Origin: Ochromonas danica
Taxonomy: Eukaryota; Sar; Chrysophyceae; Chromulinales; Chromulinaceae
Direction of reading: 5' to 3'
DNA length: 38,495 nucleotides
Assembly (NCBI GenBank): GCA_015146655.1
Contig: VKHL01000216.1
Coordinates: forward strand, 1 to 38,495
This document shows positions 19,269 to 30,255 of this stretch, one piece after another (positions within the stretch are counted from its first letter, which is position 1; every line of letters begins with the position of its first letter). A program made the position numbers and the translations under genes. The notes under the pieces were generated by a model, which worked only from the letters and a program-made list of their open reading frames with translations, was not told the DNA's origin and searched no databases.

Positions 19269-19401
19269 CCTTAGCCCTCGACCTCCAAGACAGAGTGACA
19301 GGAGATGGGAGAGGTTGGGGTTCTTCTTAACTTGAAGCTAGCTCACACGCAAAACAGTAATAGTTGACAAATCTTGTGAAGTTCAATGTGAAGCAAAAAA
19401 G

Positions 19402-21608
19402 ATGGTGAATCTTGGGCTTCTGCAGGGCTTCGCCTTGGTCTTTCTAGCTATAATCCCTCTCCACCGATCTTTTCTCAACAAGTGTCAGAAGATCTCTGGT
19501 GGATCGCTCTTTGACCGATCTTTGACTTCCGCGCCGCTGGGCAGCACAAACCTCTTTGCAGCCCTCGATGGAGTGGACGCTACCCTTGCTGACCAGCCAC
19601 ACGTTCTCGTTGTTCTTCCTTCCCAAGATTGCTTGAGCTATTTTCGAAGGAAGCCAGGCCATGAGGCAGTGCCCTGGAGCGAAGTCTTCGCCAAGATCTC
19701 CGAGAAGATGATCTACGAGAAGCTCAACAAGAAGTATCTTCCCTTCGAAGAGGATCTCACCATGCGAGTTGTAACCCTACAAGAGATTGTGACTCAGTCG
19801 ACCGTTTCTGCGGCGCCCGTCGCGCTTTTCGTCTCTCTGGCGGAGGCGGACAGCGACGCGTTGGCTGTCCTCGACGCGCTCGCCAAGCAAGCCAAGGTTA
19901 CCGCAGCCTACAACTGTTCTGCGGAGATTCAAAAGCTGCAGCGATATGGTGAGTATGATCCATTTGCTCCTGCGTGGAAGCAGGTATGGCTGGACTGGCG
20001 CGACAAGATCTTACGCCACGAAAGAGCGAAACACAAAGTCGGCTACGAGATCGCTCTGGATATGTGGCAAAGGCACAGTTTAGAAGACATTTTGTTTATG
20101 GTATTTGTCCTTTTGGACAGCTACACCAACTACCCAATCCAATCTGTGCAGTCGGCAACTTCCTCTGCCTCGTCGGGACTGAAGCAAATGCAGTGCATGA
20201 CCAAGAACTGCATGAAGGAGATGATCGACTGCTTCAAAGACGAGAATTGTAGAAAAGCTTTGAACTGTCTCAACAAATGCAAGTAAGTGTGCGAGCTGGT
20301 TGTATCGTGTCTCGCAACTTATGATGAGCGCTTGTCGTGTTAATTAGAGGTAACGACCAAGTCTGCGCTTACCGATGCATCACTTCCCACGAGAGCCCTA
20401 TCTTTGAGAGATTTGCCAAGTGCATCCTTCAGGTGTGTTCTCACTCTTTTTGATTCTCAGATGTTGTTGTATGACAGTTTGCCTTCGTATTGAGCAGAGG
20501 AACAACTGCATGTGCAATCAAGCCACCTTGCCGGTCTTTCCTGATCCAGCGCCTTTGGCTTCTTTCCGGTGAGGATCGTGATGTGTGACATGTGGTGCTC
20601 TCAATGGTTTTAATTACAGTATTGGATAATAATAAGAGGTCAAGAGGTCAGTTTCGAAGTTGCGGAGAATATCTTCTTGGGACACCTGCGCTTGCCAGAG
20701 GGGCAGACTAACCCGCTGATTACAGGCCAGTTGTTGATCTAGTCTTTGCGCGACATGATGGTTCATAGTTGACTTGGAAATGCATGTCATCAATAGACTC
20801 GGTTGAACTTTTGCCTTGGAGCTGGAAAGTCGTGTGTGGACAGAATCCCGCCTACGATTACTTTGCTTGTCAGCACCAGCTCTTTTATCGCAACGAGCGC
20901 AATCCTCAGCTCTTGTGGTACGATCCTGTCTTCCGGGTGACCACTATCTACGGGGAGGAAGTGTGGAGGAGAAGACACTACAGGTGGAGCGAGGGCTCAT
21001 TTTGAATGAATTGCTCTATTTTGATGTCTTTCGTCATGGTTATTTGTAGAGTTAAGAGAGGCAAGAATCCAGGACAGTTCTATTTTACAGGTTAGTTTGG
21101 CAATGTCATCAATCATCTGCTATTGTGTGCTTCTTCTATCAATGATTGTATGTAGTTAGTGATAACGGCGTGATCAGTCACGAGCATTGGCGCATTTTGG
21201 ATTGTGCTGAAGACTTCTCGTGGGCAGGTGAGCGATCATTTTAGAAGTGCACCATGGTGAGGTAGTGACTGGAAAGGCCGTCTCGTAGTTTTCTTTTACG
21301 CAGGCGCTGCTTCAGCTGCAGGGACAAGCTATTCTGGTTCTCTATTGGTTACTCCTGACGGAAAATGGCCGCGTATGGAGGAAGCAACAAAGAAAAGGAT
21401 CGAAAGTGCCTTCGACAGGGCTCATATTTCTTCTTGGGAGCTCTTTGAGGTGAGGAGTGGCTAATTCTGCGCAAATATTATGTTGGGTTGCTGTGTTAAT
21501 ATACTTTGCAATTGTTAGGTGCACAATGAAGATTGCTGCTCTGATAATCCCGCAAAGAAACCTCCTCTTGACATACCGTTTAATAAAACATCGAATCATC
21601 AAGTTTAG
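19402..21608 (+). CDS. VDR: violaxanthin de-epoxidase-related protein
   Basis: Nine exons: 19402-20282, 20348-20432, 20498-20568, 20637-20725, 20797-20983, 21050-21090, 21156-21227, 21289-21449 and 21519-21608. The introns are 61-71 bp and the product is 558 aa. A hydrophobic N-terminus (LLQGFALVFLAIIPLH) could be a signal for a secondary plastid. Residues 40-250 match the extra N-terminal region of plant VDR proteins rather than classical VDE. A Cys-rich domain follows (MQCMTKNCMKEMIDCF, LNCLNKCKGNDQVCAYRC, NNCMCNQ). Then comes the lipocalin fold with WSWKVVCGQNPAYDYF, CQHQLFY, VWRRRHYRVKRGKNPGQFYF, DNGVISHEHW and AGTSYSG. The family acts in the thylakoid lumen on xanthophylls. The Asp of NPAYD is retained, but whether VDR proteins de-epoxidise violaxanthin is not settled. 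Intron 4 (20726-20796) is best explained as GC-AG, because a GT donor there gives a stop or a frame break. Confidence 0.93.
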
Positions 21609-21935
21609 GTAGACTTATTGTTTTGTTAGAATCCCCGAACTGATGATAAATTTAATACTGTTTACTTTTGTCGCTACCCTTTGTCATGGTGATAATAGGA
21701 CTCTTCTGGACAAAACAAGTCATACAACAATGTTAGTTCAAGGCAAAGGCATCTAATCCGCAAGGGTGATCAATTAGGAAGTGCAGCAAGCAGCAAGTCG
21801 AGAAGTCATGTGTGTGGATATTTGCGCGGTAACTAATAATAGTTTACACGGGACGGACCTGGCTGGGGGAGGCGAAAATGTGGTGAGATTGGAGGTCGGA
21901 AGGTCTTGGATTTTGGGATTACACACACGCTGGAC
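21609..21935. other. short intergenic region upstream of the LRR membrane protein
   Basis: About 330 bp with no gene I can support. It should contain the promoter of the 21936 gene. A leader exon carrying a signal peptide could be hidden here. In another frame the DNA at about 21930-21985 translates to a very hydrophobic run (WYLLTAVFLFFLSLL), but it overlaps the start of the LRR frame and has no clean splice route into it. Confidence 0.5.
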
Positions 21936-24900
21936 ATGGTATCTCTTAACAGCAGTGTTTCTGTTCTTTCTCTCGCTTCTACACAGATTGATGCCCTCTA
22001 TGCTATTTACAACGCTTCTCGCGGCGAGAATTGGGTTTACCAGGAAGGGCAGCAACCCTGGAACTTCTCTCAGACTGTGGTTGATCCCTGTGGAGACCAG
22101 TGGCAAGGAGTGCTCTGTGCACTCCAATGCAACTCCACTGCTTGCCAAGAAGAAGTAGTGGAATTAGTTTTGATCAGCAACAACATGTGTGGCTCTTTGG
22201 CAGAGGAGATTGGAGATCTGTCTGCCCTCGTCAACCTCACAATTGTCAACCAGACCTTTCTCACAAACCATATTCCTGAGCGTATTGGTGATCTGCACAA
22301 CTTGCAGTATTTGAGCTTGGAAAGGACATTGCTACAAGGGTCACTGCCAGCAACTCTGTGGCAGTTGTCCCAGCTGCAGTATTTGGAGATCAGCGACAGC
22401 AGCATTCAAGGCAGCATCGGAGAAGGCCTCGGCAACCTGACGCTGTTGACTTCTTTGAATTTGGCTACCAACATGTTCATGGGAGAGGTTCCACAGGAAA
22501 TTAATAGACTAACTTATCTGGAGAGCTTGTCCTTATCCAGCAATATTCTTAGCGGGAATGTACTCAACGACCTTGTGGCTTTGTCCTCGCTGACCATGAT
22601 TGACGTGAGCTACAACGACATGCTTGGCTTTGTACCTGACGAAATCTACCAACTCACTTCACTACGCATACTGCAGCTGCACTCCAATATGTTCATGGGT
22701 TCCATGTACGCTCTCTGCCAAATCACTTCGTTGGAGTCATTGACAGTCAGTATGAACATGTTTCAGGGAGAGGTTCCTCCCGACATTGGAAATTTAGTCT
22801 TCCTGCAGGTCTTACAGATGTCCTCCAACTTTCTCACCGGCAGCCTTCCGTATGAAATTGGTAACATGAGTCAGTTGACCTACATGGACGCCGGGGACAA
22901 TGATCTTTCTGGCGCTCTGCCGTCATCAATTTTCCATTTATCCTCATTGAATAGACTTGTACTCTACGATACATTCATTACAGGGAGCATTCCCACTGAG
23001 ATCCAATATCTATCGGAACTCTCTTATCTCTTTCTGGAAAGGAATTTGTTGACAGGCACTATTCCCGAGGAGATTAGTCGATGCTCGCAGTTGATGTCAA
23101 TCGTCTTAGCCGCCAATCAGATTTCGGGAACCTTATCTTACCTTCTGACGAATCTGACCAAATTGCTTGTGCTCTCCTTACCTTATAATATGGTTGCGGG
23201 GTCCATTCCTAGCAATCTCCCTCCCTTGTCTATTTTGGAGGTACAGGCGAACTTCTTGTCAGGCGACCTGAGCTTCCTCTCTAATACGAAGTTGATCGAC
23301 CTCGTCAGCCTCAACATTTCGTCGAATTACTTCACAGGAAGTGTGTATAACGTTCAACTTTTGCAGCATCTCCGCAGATTGGATGTTTCCAACAACTTCC
23401 TTGGGGGTGACCTGATCTCAGTGGAGACATTCGATAAATTGTCGATCGTATTCGCTCAAAGCAATATGTTTTCTGGCTCTATCACTACAATGTTCAGTCC
23501 TAATAACGTGCAATTGGTCTACATTGATGTGAGTGCTAATCAGCTGACGGGTCCTTTACCTGGCGATATTCTTGGCCAGCTGCCAGCCTTACAGATTTTC
23601 GCTGCTGTGCAAAACTGCTTCTCAGGCACCCTTCCTGAGAGCCTTTGTAGCAGTCCTTATTTGAAAGTGCTAGCTTTAGATGGTCTGTCCACAGCTTCTA
23701 GTTGTCGGTTGCCAATGTTACCAGGCCTCTCTGCTCTAACTGCCTATGTCTTGCCTGCCAATGCTATGCATGGTAGCTTGCCAGCATGCCTATTCGAAAT
23801 GGCAAGCCTTACCTCTCTTCATTTATCCGGCAATCGACTAACAGGAACTATTCCTATTCTGGATAGCACAGGGGGAGAATATGGGTTGCAGTTGGTCGAT
23901 CTTTCGTTATCCCATAATCTGCTTTCTGGAAGTCTACCCAAAGCGCTATTGGGAGACACCGTGTGGTCAAACATTGACTTGAGCTTCAATAAACTGCGTG
24001 GTGAGTTGCTGGACTTCATTGTGGATGATAGCGAACAGACAGGCATCCATTGGGGCACTGATTTGAGTTTCGACATCAATCGTTTGTCTGGCAGCATCCC
24101 CAGCTCTTACCAGAACTTCCGCAGCATTAACATCCTTCGAGGGAATATCTTTAGCTGCCAATTGGGAAGAGAGAAGCAGCTGTCTGATATAAATGATCCT
24201 TTTCGTGACCAATACGTGTGTGGCTCAGTAGAATTGAACGTGGCATTGCTATTGTGGAGCGGATTGATAATATTGCTGGGGGTATGCTGGTTGATCTGGT
24301 TATGGATGAGAAGCGGCAGGAAGGTTGAATCGGATAGTGAAGGGCGGAGGAAAGGGGGAAGGACAATTGACGATGAGATTGGCAGTACGGTGTCAGTGGG
24401 AGGTGATCAAGTCGAAGAGAGAGGGCGGCGCGTGGACTCAAGGCAGTATGGACTGGAGCTTCTGCAGATGCGATTAGCTATGTGGACAGAGATACTACAT
24501 GACGCAAGGATGCACTCTTGTTGCTCACCCTCCAACATTAGGGAAGGGACAGATGAGATCTACAGTGTCTGCTTTTTGCTGGGAGGGGTGCGACGGTTCG
24601 GGTTGACCATCACGCTATACCTCATTCTTGTCGCTTCTCCGCTTTACATTACTCTTTCACTCTACTATGGTAGCTATGAGCAACAATACGCTTGGACGAA
24701 CTCAGCAGCCTTTCTTTCTGGACAAAGTGCTGCGATTGCTTTGCTGCTCTTGTTCCTCAGCGTTCTGTTTGTCGTGCAAGTAGCGAGAACATCGATATTG
24801 CAAAAATTGAAACCTTTCACATCTCTTTGGGATAGCATAGAGAGCGAGTCTCTACAAGGCCAAGCACTTGATCGAGATGTTGGTGATGGTGTGCTGGAGA

Positions 24901-26588
24901 AATCTGGAGGAATCTTGGACAGAGAAGTGGATTGCAAAGGAAGAAATGAAGTGATTAACCCTTTGCCCACAAATAGCGTTTCTGTATCTCTAGCCAGCAC
25001 TGTACCTGATGCTGAGCCTCCAGTAGGGGCAATTGATGCGAAAGAGTTTGTATCATCACAAGAAAACACTCCAGAGATAGAGTCGGGAAACGCTAAAGAG
25101 GGAACCTTCTCCAACGATAGCCACCCCGCTGCCCTCAGAAATAGCAACTGTTTCCATTTCCTGTCCAAGAGGTTATGGGGTAAAGGTGCTTTGAAAGCCG
25201 TTTTTATCAGTTCCATATTGACGATTGGCAATATATTCATCGTGTGTTTGGTAAACGGCATGTACATCTACTTCTCTCTCCAATCATCCACTGAGCGCGT
25301 CGTTCTCCTCTCTCTCGCTTTGACTATCTTCAAGCTGGTTTGGGGACGAACGCTCTACATGGCAATTCTCTATTTGCTGCAGCCTCTGGAAAAGACGAAA
25401 CATGGATTGGTGAGCTCTCGTTGGACTGTTTTCTACAGTACATTGATGCTCTTCAATACTATCCTGGCGCCAGTCTTTGCTACATTATTGGCAAACTCAA
25501 ATTGTTTGTACTATGTGTGGACTTCTCCACCCTCTATCGACATCGGCTACACTTTCTACATTTGCAACGCTGTGGATGGTGTTTCCTGTACCAGCTACGT
25601 GCCCAATTACCACACGCTCACTATTCAGCCACCCTTCAACTACAGTTATCAATGCAGCTCAGCCCTGCTGACTGACTATGCCTATGTTTTTGCGTGCAAG
25701 TACATCATCTTGGGTATCTTTTATCCCCTTTCCCTCGAACTAGGTAGTGCATTCCTGGAGGCGGAAGAAGGTGTGCGTCAATGGATAAATTCTCCTGTCT
25801 GGCATCAGTGTGTCAATCTTATGGTTTCAGGGGTTGATTTTTTGCTCCCTCCTCTGTGGAAGCTCCGAAGTTTGAGGAAAAGAGGTTGTGATAGTGATCC
25901 GAAGGGTGTTTCCGGTGGTGAAAAGTATTTTGGCGAGATGACTCTGCTGGCCTCGGCTGACTATGCCGTTAGGCTAGTGATGATGTTAGGCACATTGCTG
26001 ACGTTTGGAGTTGTCCTGCCTTATATCGCAGTGCTTATTTGCCTAAGTCTATACACTAATACTTGGCTGACCTTGTTGGGTCTCGCTCGCTTCCTGGATG
26101 ATATGCCCAGCACGGGTAGAGACGTGGACAAAACAAAATTAACAGAAAGAGTCGAGGGAGTAGTAATGGATGAAGAGGAAAGATGGAGTTTTCTCATTAA
26201 GAAGGGATTGGCATTGCAATGTCGCCATCTTTTCTGTGCCTTGCAGCTTTCCATTCAACCATTGGCAGTTTTGATCATCCTTTTCTATGGGTTTTTCCTC
26301 TTTGACACGGAAGGAGACCGTTATGGTCCATGGTTAGGTTTGCTTTTTGTTTGCCTCCTATCAGGTGTAGGCGCTATTTTATTTTGGAAGAATCAAATCG
26401 CTCGGGCTTTCAGCAAGTGTATTGTGCTGTGGATGAAGAGAGATGGAGTTTGCTGCAGGTGCTGGGAGGGAAAAGAAAGAGACGCCAGACAGACGGAGAA
26501 AGAACTGGATGATCAATCTGTGGATGGCGATAAAACTTCAGTCCAACTGACACCTTCCTTCTCTTGTTCTCAAGTTAGTGGGACTTGA
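21936..26588 (+). CDS. LRR ectodomain fused to a polytopic membrane domain
   Basis: A single-exon protein of about 1550 residues. The N-terminal cap (IDALYAIYNASRGENW, then PCGDQWQGVLC) is the form that precedes plant-type extracellular LRRs. About two dozen repeats of the LxxLxxLxLxxNxLxGxIP type run from residue 73 to about 740, closed by a Cys-containing cap. A first membrane span (LLLWSGLIILLGVCWLIWLW, about 767-790) leads to a charged loop. About nine more spans follow, near 887, 923, 1087, 1121, 1164, 1247, 1342, 1435 and 1463, with a long acidic loop between the spans near 923 and 1087. It ends in a Cys-rich, charged tail. There is no kinase domain, so it is not an LRR receptor kinase. 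It may be a surface sensor or channel, but the polytopic module is unassigned. The start is uncertain. ATG 21936 gives only a weak signal peptide, and an intron of 48 bp (21939-21986, ending TTCTACACAG) with an upstream leader exon is possible. An AATAAA lies 15 nt after the stop. Confidence 0.85.
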   Translation: MVSLNSSVSVLSLASTQIDALYAIYNASRGENWVYQEGQQPWNFSQTVVDPCGDQWQGVLCALQCNSTACQEEVVELVLISNNMCGSLAEEIGDLSALVNLTIVNQTFLTNHIPERIGDLHNLQYLSLERTLLQGSLPATLWQLSQLQYLEISDSSIQGSIGEGLGNLTLLTSLNLATNMFMGEVPQEINRLTYLESLSLSSNILSGNVLNDLVALSSLTMIDVSYNDMLGFVPDEIYQLTSLRILQLHSNMFMGSMYALCQITSLESLTVSMNMFQGEVPPDIGNLVFLQVLQMSSNFLTGSLPYEIGNMSQLTYMDAGDNDLSGALPSSIFHLSSLNRLVLYDTFITGSIPTEIQYLSELSYLFLERNLLTGTIPEEISRCSQLMSIVLAANQISGTLSYLLTNLTKLLVLSLPYNMVAGSIPSNLPPLSILEVQANFLSGDLSFLSNTKLIDLVSLNISSNYFTGSVYNVQLLQHLRRLDVSNNFLGGDLISVETFDKLSIVFAQSNMFSGSITTMFSPNNVQLVYIDVSANQLTGPLPGDILGQLPALQIFAAVQNCFSGTLPESLCSSPYLKVLALDGLSTASSCRLPMLPGLSALTAYVLPANAMHGSLPACLFEMASLTSLHLSGNRLTGTIPILDSTGGEYGLQLVDLSLSHNLLSGSLPKALLGDTVWSNIDLSFNKLRGELLDFIVDDSEQTGIHWGTDLSFDINRLSGSIPSSYQNFRSINILRGNIFSCQLGREKQLSDINDPFRDQYVCGSVELNVALLLWSGLIILLGVCWLIWLWMRSGRKVESDSEGRRKGGRTIDDEIGSTVSVGGDQVEERGRRVDSRQYGLELLQMRLAMWTEILHDARMHSCCSPSNIREGTDEIYSVCFLLGGVRRFGLTITLYLILVASPLYITLSLYYGSYEQQYAWTNSAAFLSGQSAAIALLLLFLSVLFVVQVARTSILQKLKPFTSLWDSIESESLQGQALDRDVGDGVLEKSGGILDREVDCKGRNEVINPLPTNSVSVSLASTVPDAEPPVGAIDAKEFVSSQENTPEIESGNAKEGTFSNDSHPAALRNSNCFHFLSKRLWGKGALKAVFISSILTIGNIFIVCLVNGMYIYFSLQSSTERVVLLSLALTIFKLVWGRTLYMAILYLLQPLEKTKHGLVSSRWTVFYSTLMLFNTILAPVFATLLANSNCLYYVWTSPPSIDIGYTFYICNAVDGVSCTSYVPNYHTLTIQPPFNYSYQCSSALLTDYAYVFACKYIILGIFYPLSLELGSAFLEAEEGVRQWINSPVWHQCVNLMVSGVDFLLPPLWKLRSLRKRGCDSDPKGVSGGEKYFGEMTLLASADYAVRLVMMLGTLLTFGVVLPYIAVLICLSLYTNTWLTLLGLARFLDDMPSTGRDVDKTKLTERVEGVVMDEEERWSFLIKKGLALQCRHLFCALQLSIQPLAVLIILFYGFFLFDTEGDRYGPWLGLLFVCLLSGVGAILFWKNQIARAFSKCIVLWMKRDGVCCRCWEGKERDARQTEKELDDQSVDGDKTSVQLTPSFSCSQVSGT

Positions 26589-26748
26589 TTGTCTGGGTTT
26601 CGAATAAAGCGAAGAGAATGACTACCTTAAGATCGTCAATGATTTATACACAGTCATATCTCATAGATATACAACTCCATTTATGCAATGCTCATATTGG
26701 AAACTCAAAGCATGCTTCCCAGTCCTCAAGTGATTGCATTTGCTTGTT

Positions 26749-29700
26749 CTACTTCTTTGAAGATTTAGCAAAGCCTTCCAGGAAGTCTTGAATGTAGACT
26801 GATCGCTTGACGGCGGTGCTATGGCCTTGCTGAAACTTAAAATAGATTGCGGAAGACTGCTTCGAGCAACCATTAAGAGAAAAGAGTTCAATAGAAGAAG
26901 AGGCAGTTGTTGTCACATTCGGAGTATTGGTGGAAGTTGAAGTTGTTGGCTCGGTGCGTTGCTTTTTATTGTCCCTTGAAGATTGACCTTTCTGTTAGCA
27001 ATGGCATGGTTTATTTATTGGAAAGTGAGAGGAAAATAGCAGCCAAGAGATGGCGATGGTTTACCTTCTGAAAGAAAGCGGATATGCCGCCCATCGTGGC
27101 CGTGGGCTTGACCTTCAAGGAAATCGTGCCATCAGATTGTATTGGTGGGTTATCAGGAACAATCTTGCTGATAGAAGGGGCTGGCTGAGTCTCCCGCTTG
27201 ACCTCTGCTGCAGTTATTGTGGAGGCAGAGGGAGTGGCGGGCATTGAGAGCTTCGTGGTGAGCGATTTCTCAAATATTGCAGTCGATCCGCCGTCTGCCT
27301 TCTGCTTCCGCAATGTCGCCTCTTCTTTCTTCTCTAACAATCGCTTGGCCTTAAGGAAACAGTAACAAATTCATCAAATCAATCAATTTCGTCGAAGTGA
27401 GGAACAGGGATGTAGTAGTATACCTTATTTTCTACTGTTAGATGGTGTTGTTCGGCCATTATTATCTCTTTCACTGCGTTGTTAATTTCAGGATGAATCT
27501 TCCAAACTTTTGATTTTGTGACTTCTTCAATGCCTCCTGGCAATAGTTGATTCGCGAACATGTCGTCGAACAAATGGAACTCCACTAGATAAGCAAGGTT
27601 CGGGTCCAGCACGAGTGGGATTTCTTTGGGGGCAGTCTGTTTCGGCCCATTGTGAATTTCCTTCGTTTCTTCGCCAATCCCACCACGTAGAGCTTCATTG
27701 CGTGCAGCGACGAAGCGTAAACCACAACTCTCCATTACTGCAGCTGCTATGCGCACATTGTTTTGCTCGGCTGAAGTCAAGGAAAGGAAGGGCAAAGGTC
27801 TGACTGGAGGGTTGAGGATATCAACCAAGGCACTCGCCATGTCCAATATCAATTGCTAGCATAAAGAGACATAGCAAGTATTAACTAAAACAAGGGTCTA
27901 AATCGGTTGGGTGAAAGCAAGCTGATTACCTGCGGTGTGGGTCTGTGAAGGAGAGACGCGTAGTGCTGCACGATGGTAGTCGACAATCCCATCTTCTGTG
28001 TCTTCGCAAAGAACACTTCTTTGTCTTTACGGGGCCATAGCAATCGCTGGTGGTGATTCTGAGCATGATAAAACGTCTGCACCACGGATGCAAGCAAGGA
28101 GCTGAACTGATTGCACTCATAAAGCAGCACATGCGATCCAAAGTACTGATTCAACACGTCGATTTCAGAAAACCAGTTATAGAGAGGAATGTATTTATAG
28201 ATGTAGTTGTCAAGGAGAAGATGAAAATTCTCGTGTATTCCCATGACGAGATGCTGGGGATCGTTGAAGTTCATGAAGATATTCATTAACTCCTGCCCTG
28301 TGAGCGACTCGGAGGACGAGACGGCGCGATCCTGAGCAGTCAATCCAAAGATCTTCCGCCAAACATGCATGCTATCCAAAGAAATATCTTTCAACCCCAA
28401 TTCTTCCTTCTTTAGGGAGGCTGCATTGGAAGGCGAGGACCGACTAATGATCATTGCCATCTGCAAGCTATTGATGGAAGATCGAATGTCATAGTTGGCT
28501 TTGGTAATGATCTCATTCAAGAAGTGTTGACTAACATGCCCCACACCTTCCTGCTGGCAAATCTGTGACAGCCGTCCCAAGATGCGCATGCCCAGAGCAT
28601 TGCTATTCTGATAGGAGTGGCTGAAGTTGTAGATGTCGCAGTACTTCCTGATCCCTGCAAGTGCAGGAGCATAGAGATTGTTGCAGATGCAGATGACAGG
28701 TCGAGTCAACGGGACTAAGGACGAGTTGGTCGCTGGGGAGCGCTTCCTTCTCCCTGCAGAAGAGGCTTCTACACCTTTCTCTTCGTCTTCCTCTTCCATC
28801 GGATCGCCTCGACCACTTTTGGACGCTGCCAATGGCGCTTTGATCATTTCAATCAGCAAACTCAGCTGAGCCTTATTGTTTTCAATACCATCCATCTCAT
28901 CGAAAATGACACAGTTAGGTTTGGTGGTCTTCGCAGAGTTGGCTTGATTCTTGCTCTTTCCGTCCTTTCCCGCGGTGGGGAAGGAGCCGTAAAGGTTAGC
29001 GTTGTGCGTCATAGCACGCGCTAGTGTCTCCTGTAAGCTCTCTATGGAGCGATCGTCCGAAGCGTTGACTTCCACTACATTGTAGCCACACATTCTAGCC
29101 ACCACGTGGGCCAACGTTGTCTACAGCGCCGTACAAACAACAAACAAACAACGACAACAACAAACAATCAGATTTTCGCCATAAATACTATAAATTGAGA
29201 AACAATTACCTTTCCGCTACCAGGCGGACCAGCTAATAGGATTAGCTTATGAAAAGGTCGGCTGTCTTTACTGTTCTCCCGTTCCTTCGCCGCTGAAGAT
29301 CCCCAAGGCCGATTGCTGGCGTCCTCCACGAGAGGCGCCTCCTTCTTGAAAACGAACTTGTCCCACCTTTTCAACGCCATCAATACTGCACGGTTTGTCT
29401 TCTCAGGACTGAGAAGCTGAAGAAAGGACTTAGGTGAATACTTGTCCACCCAGAGCTGGTCGCTCGGCTTGTCGGAGGTCAGCACTTGGCTGGATGAGGA
29501 AGAGAAAGTTGACGCCCTGAGCAACTTGTTCCGCTTGATCTCGTCACTTTCGCTCCTCAGATCGTTTATGGACTTGCTCAGCAGCTGCAAGGATGCTGTT
29601 TGCGCCCTAATCGGAGAAGTCTTCTCAGTCTGTCGAGTCTTCAAGTAACACCTCCTGGCGCCCTTCACTGTCACTGTCAGACGATCATCGGCGAAGGGCA

Positions 29701-30255
29701 GGTCATGCAAGAAGACCTTCGCCTCTTCAATCGGAATAATATCAGGCTCCGCTGTGACAAAGCGCGTCGCCGCAGCGAAGAGGTGGTGGCTTTGAGAGGA
29801 ATTGCGAGCAGTCATGGTCTCGCCGAAGACAGCGCGCCTCTCAGCGTGGAGCTCCCTCGCCATGGCTTCGATGGTCGAGATAGGCTTTGGTCTGAGAAGC
29901 AAGGCGTGGCGTAAGACAAGACAAGTCAAGTCAAGGCGATAACTCACTTGGCAGCTGATCCAGCAGCAGCATCGCTTCGATTCAAAGCCAGTTGAGCCGA
30001 AGAGGACAATGGTGGTGCTGCTCTTCTGTGCGAAGAGCCTTGAGCATTTAGAGCAGTAGCAGCAGTAGGAGGAGCAGGAGGGGCAGGGAGAGGAGGAGGA
30101 GCAGTTGGCGCCTGGTTTTCGTTTTCTTCCTCCAAGTAGTGAAGGAAGGCTTCCTCGTCTTCCTGCACTGTAACAGACTGCTGTTGCTGCTGCTGGAGCT
30201 CCTTCTCCATGTCCAGGTAATCCTCCATATCTTCTTCAGAAGGCTCCCACATCAT
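26749..30255 (-). CDS. CTF18: CTF18, alternative replication factor C large subunit
   Basis: The large subunit of the CTF18-RFC clamp loader acts with PCNA in replication and sister-chromatid cohesion in the nucleus. Six exons: 30255-29948, 29891-29210, 29120-27930, 27855-27424, 27349-27065 and 26991-26749. The introns are 56, 89, 74, 74 and 73 bp and the product is 1046 aa. The N-terminus is acidic with a Gln run and a Pro/Ala-rich stretch. LWVDKYSPKSFLQLLSPEKT is the CTF18 signature before the AAA+ module. Walker A GPPGSGKT is split by intron 2 between Lys330 and Thr331. VNASDDRS and Walker B CVIFDEMDG (about 401-408) follow. The C-terminal exon encodes FKFQQGHSTAVKRS, the conserved tail that binds CTF8/DCC1 in other species. 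Two in-frame ATGs (30255 and 30252) begin MMWEPSEEDMEDY. It is divergent from rotatin, 200 bp away. Confidence 0.95.

Larger units (their letters stand above)
18962..19401. other. repeat-bearing promoter interval
   Basis: 440 bp between the divergent LRR-array gene and the de-epoxidase-related gene. It contains CCTTA-type short repeats (18995-19020), a 21-bp tandem repeat and a long hairpin, each listed separately. The last 130 bp before 19402 should be the promoter and leader of the de-epoxidase-related gene. Confidence 0.6.

Noticed and set aside
21781-22158. A 125-codon plus-strand frame with a strong hydrophobic segment
   Set aside because: It overlaps the start of the LRR protein in another frame and begins at a GTG. 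The hydrophobic part coincides with a pyrimidine-rich tract. Kept only as a question about the LRR start.
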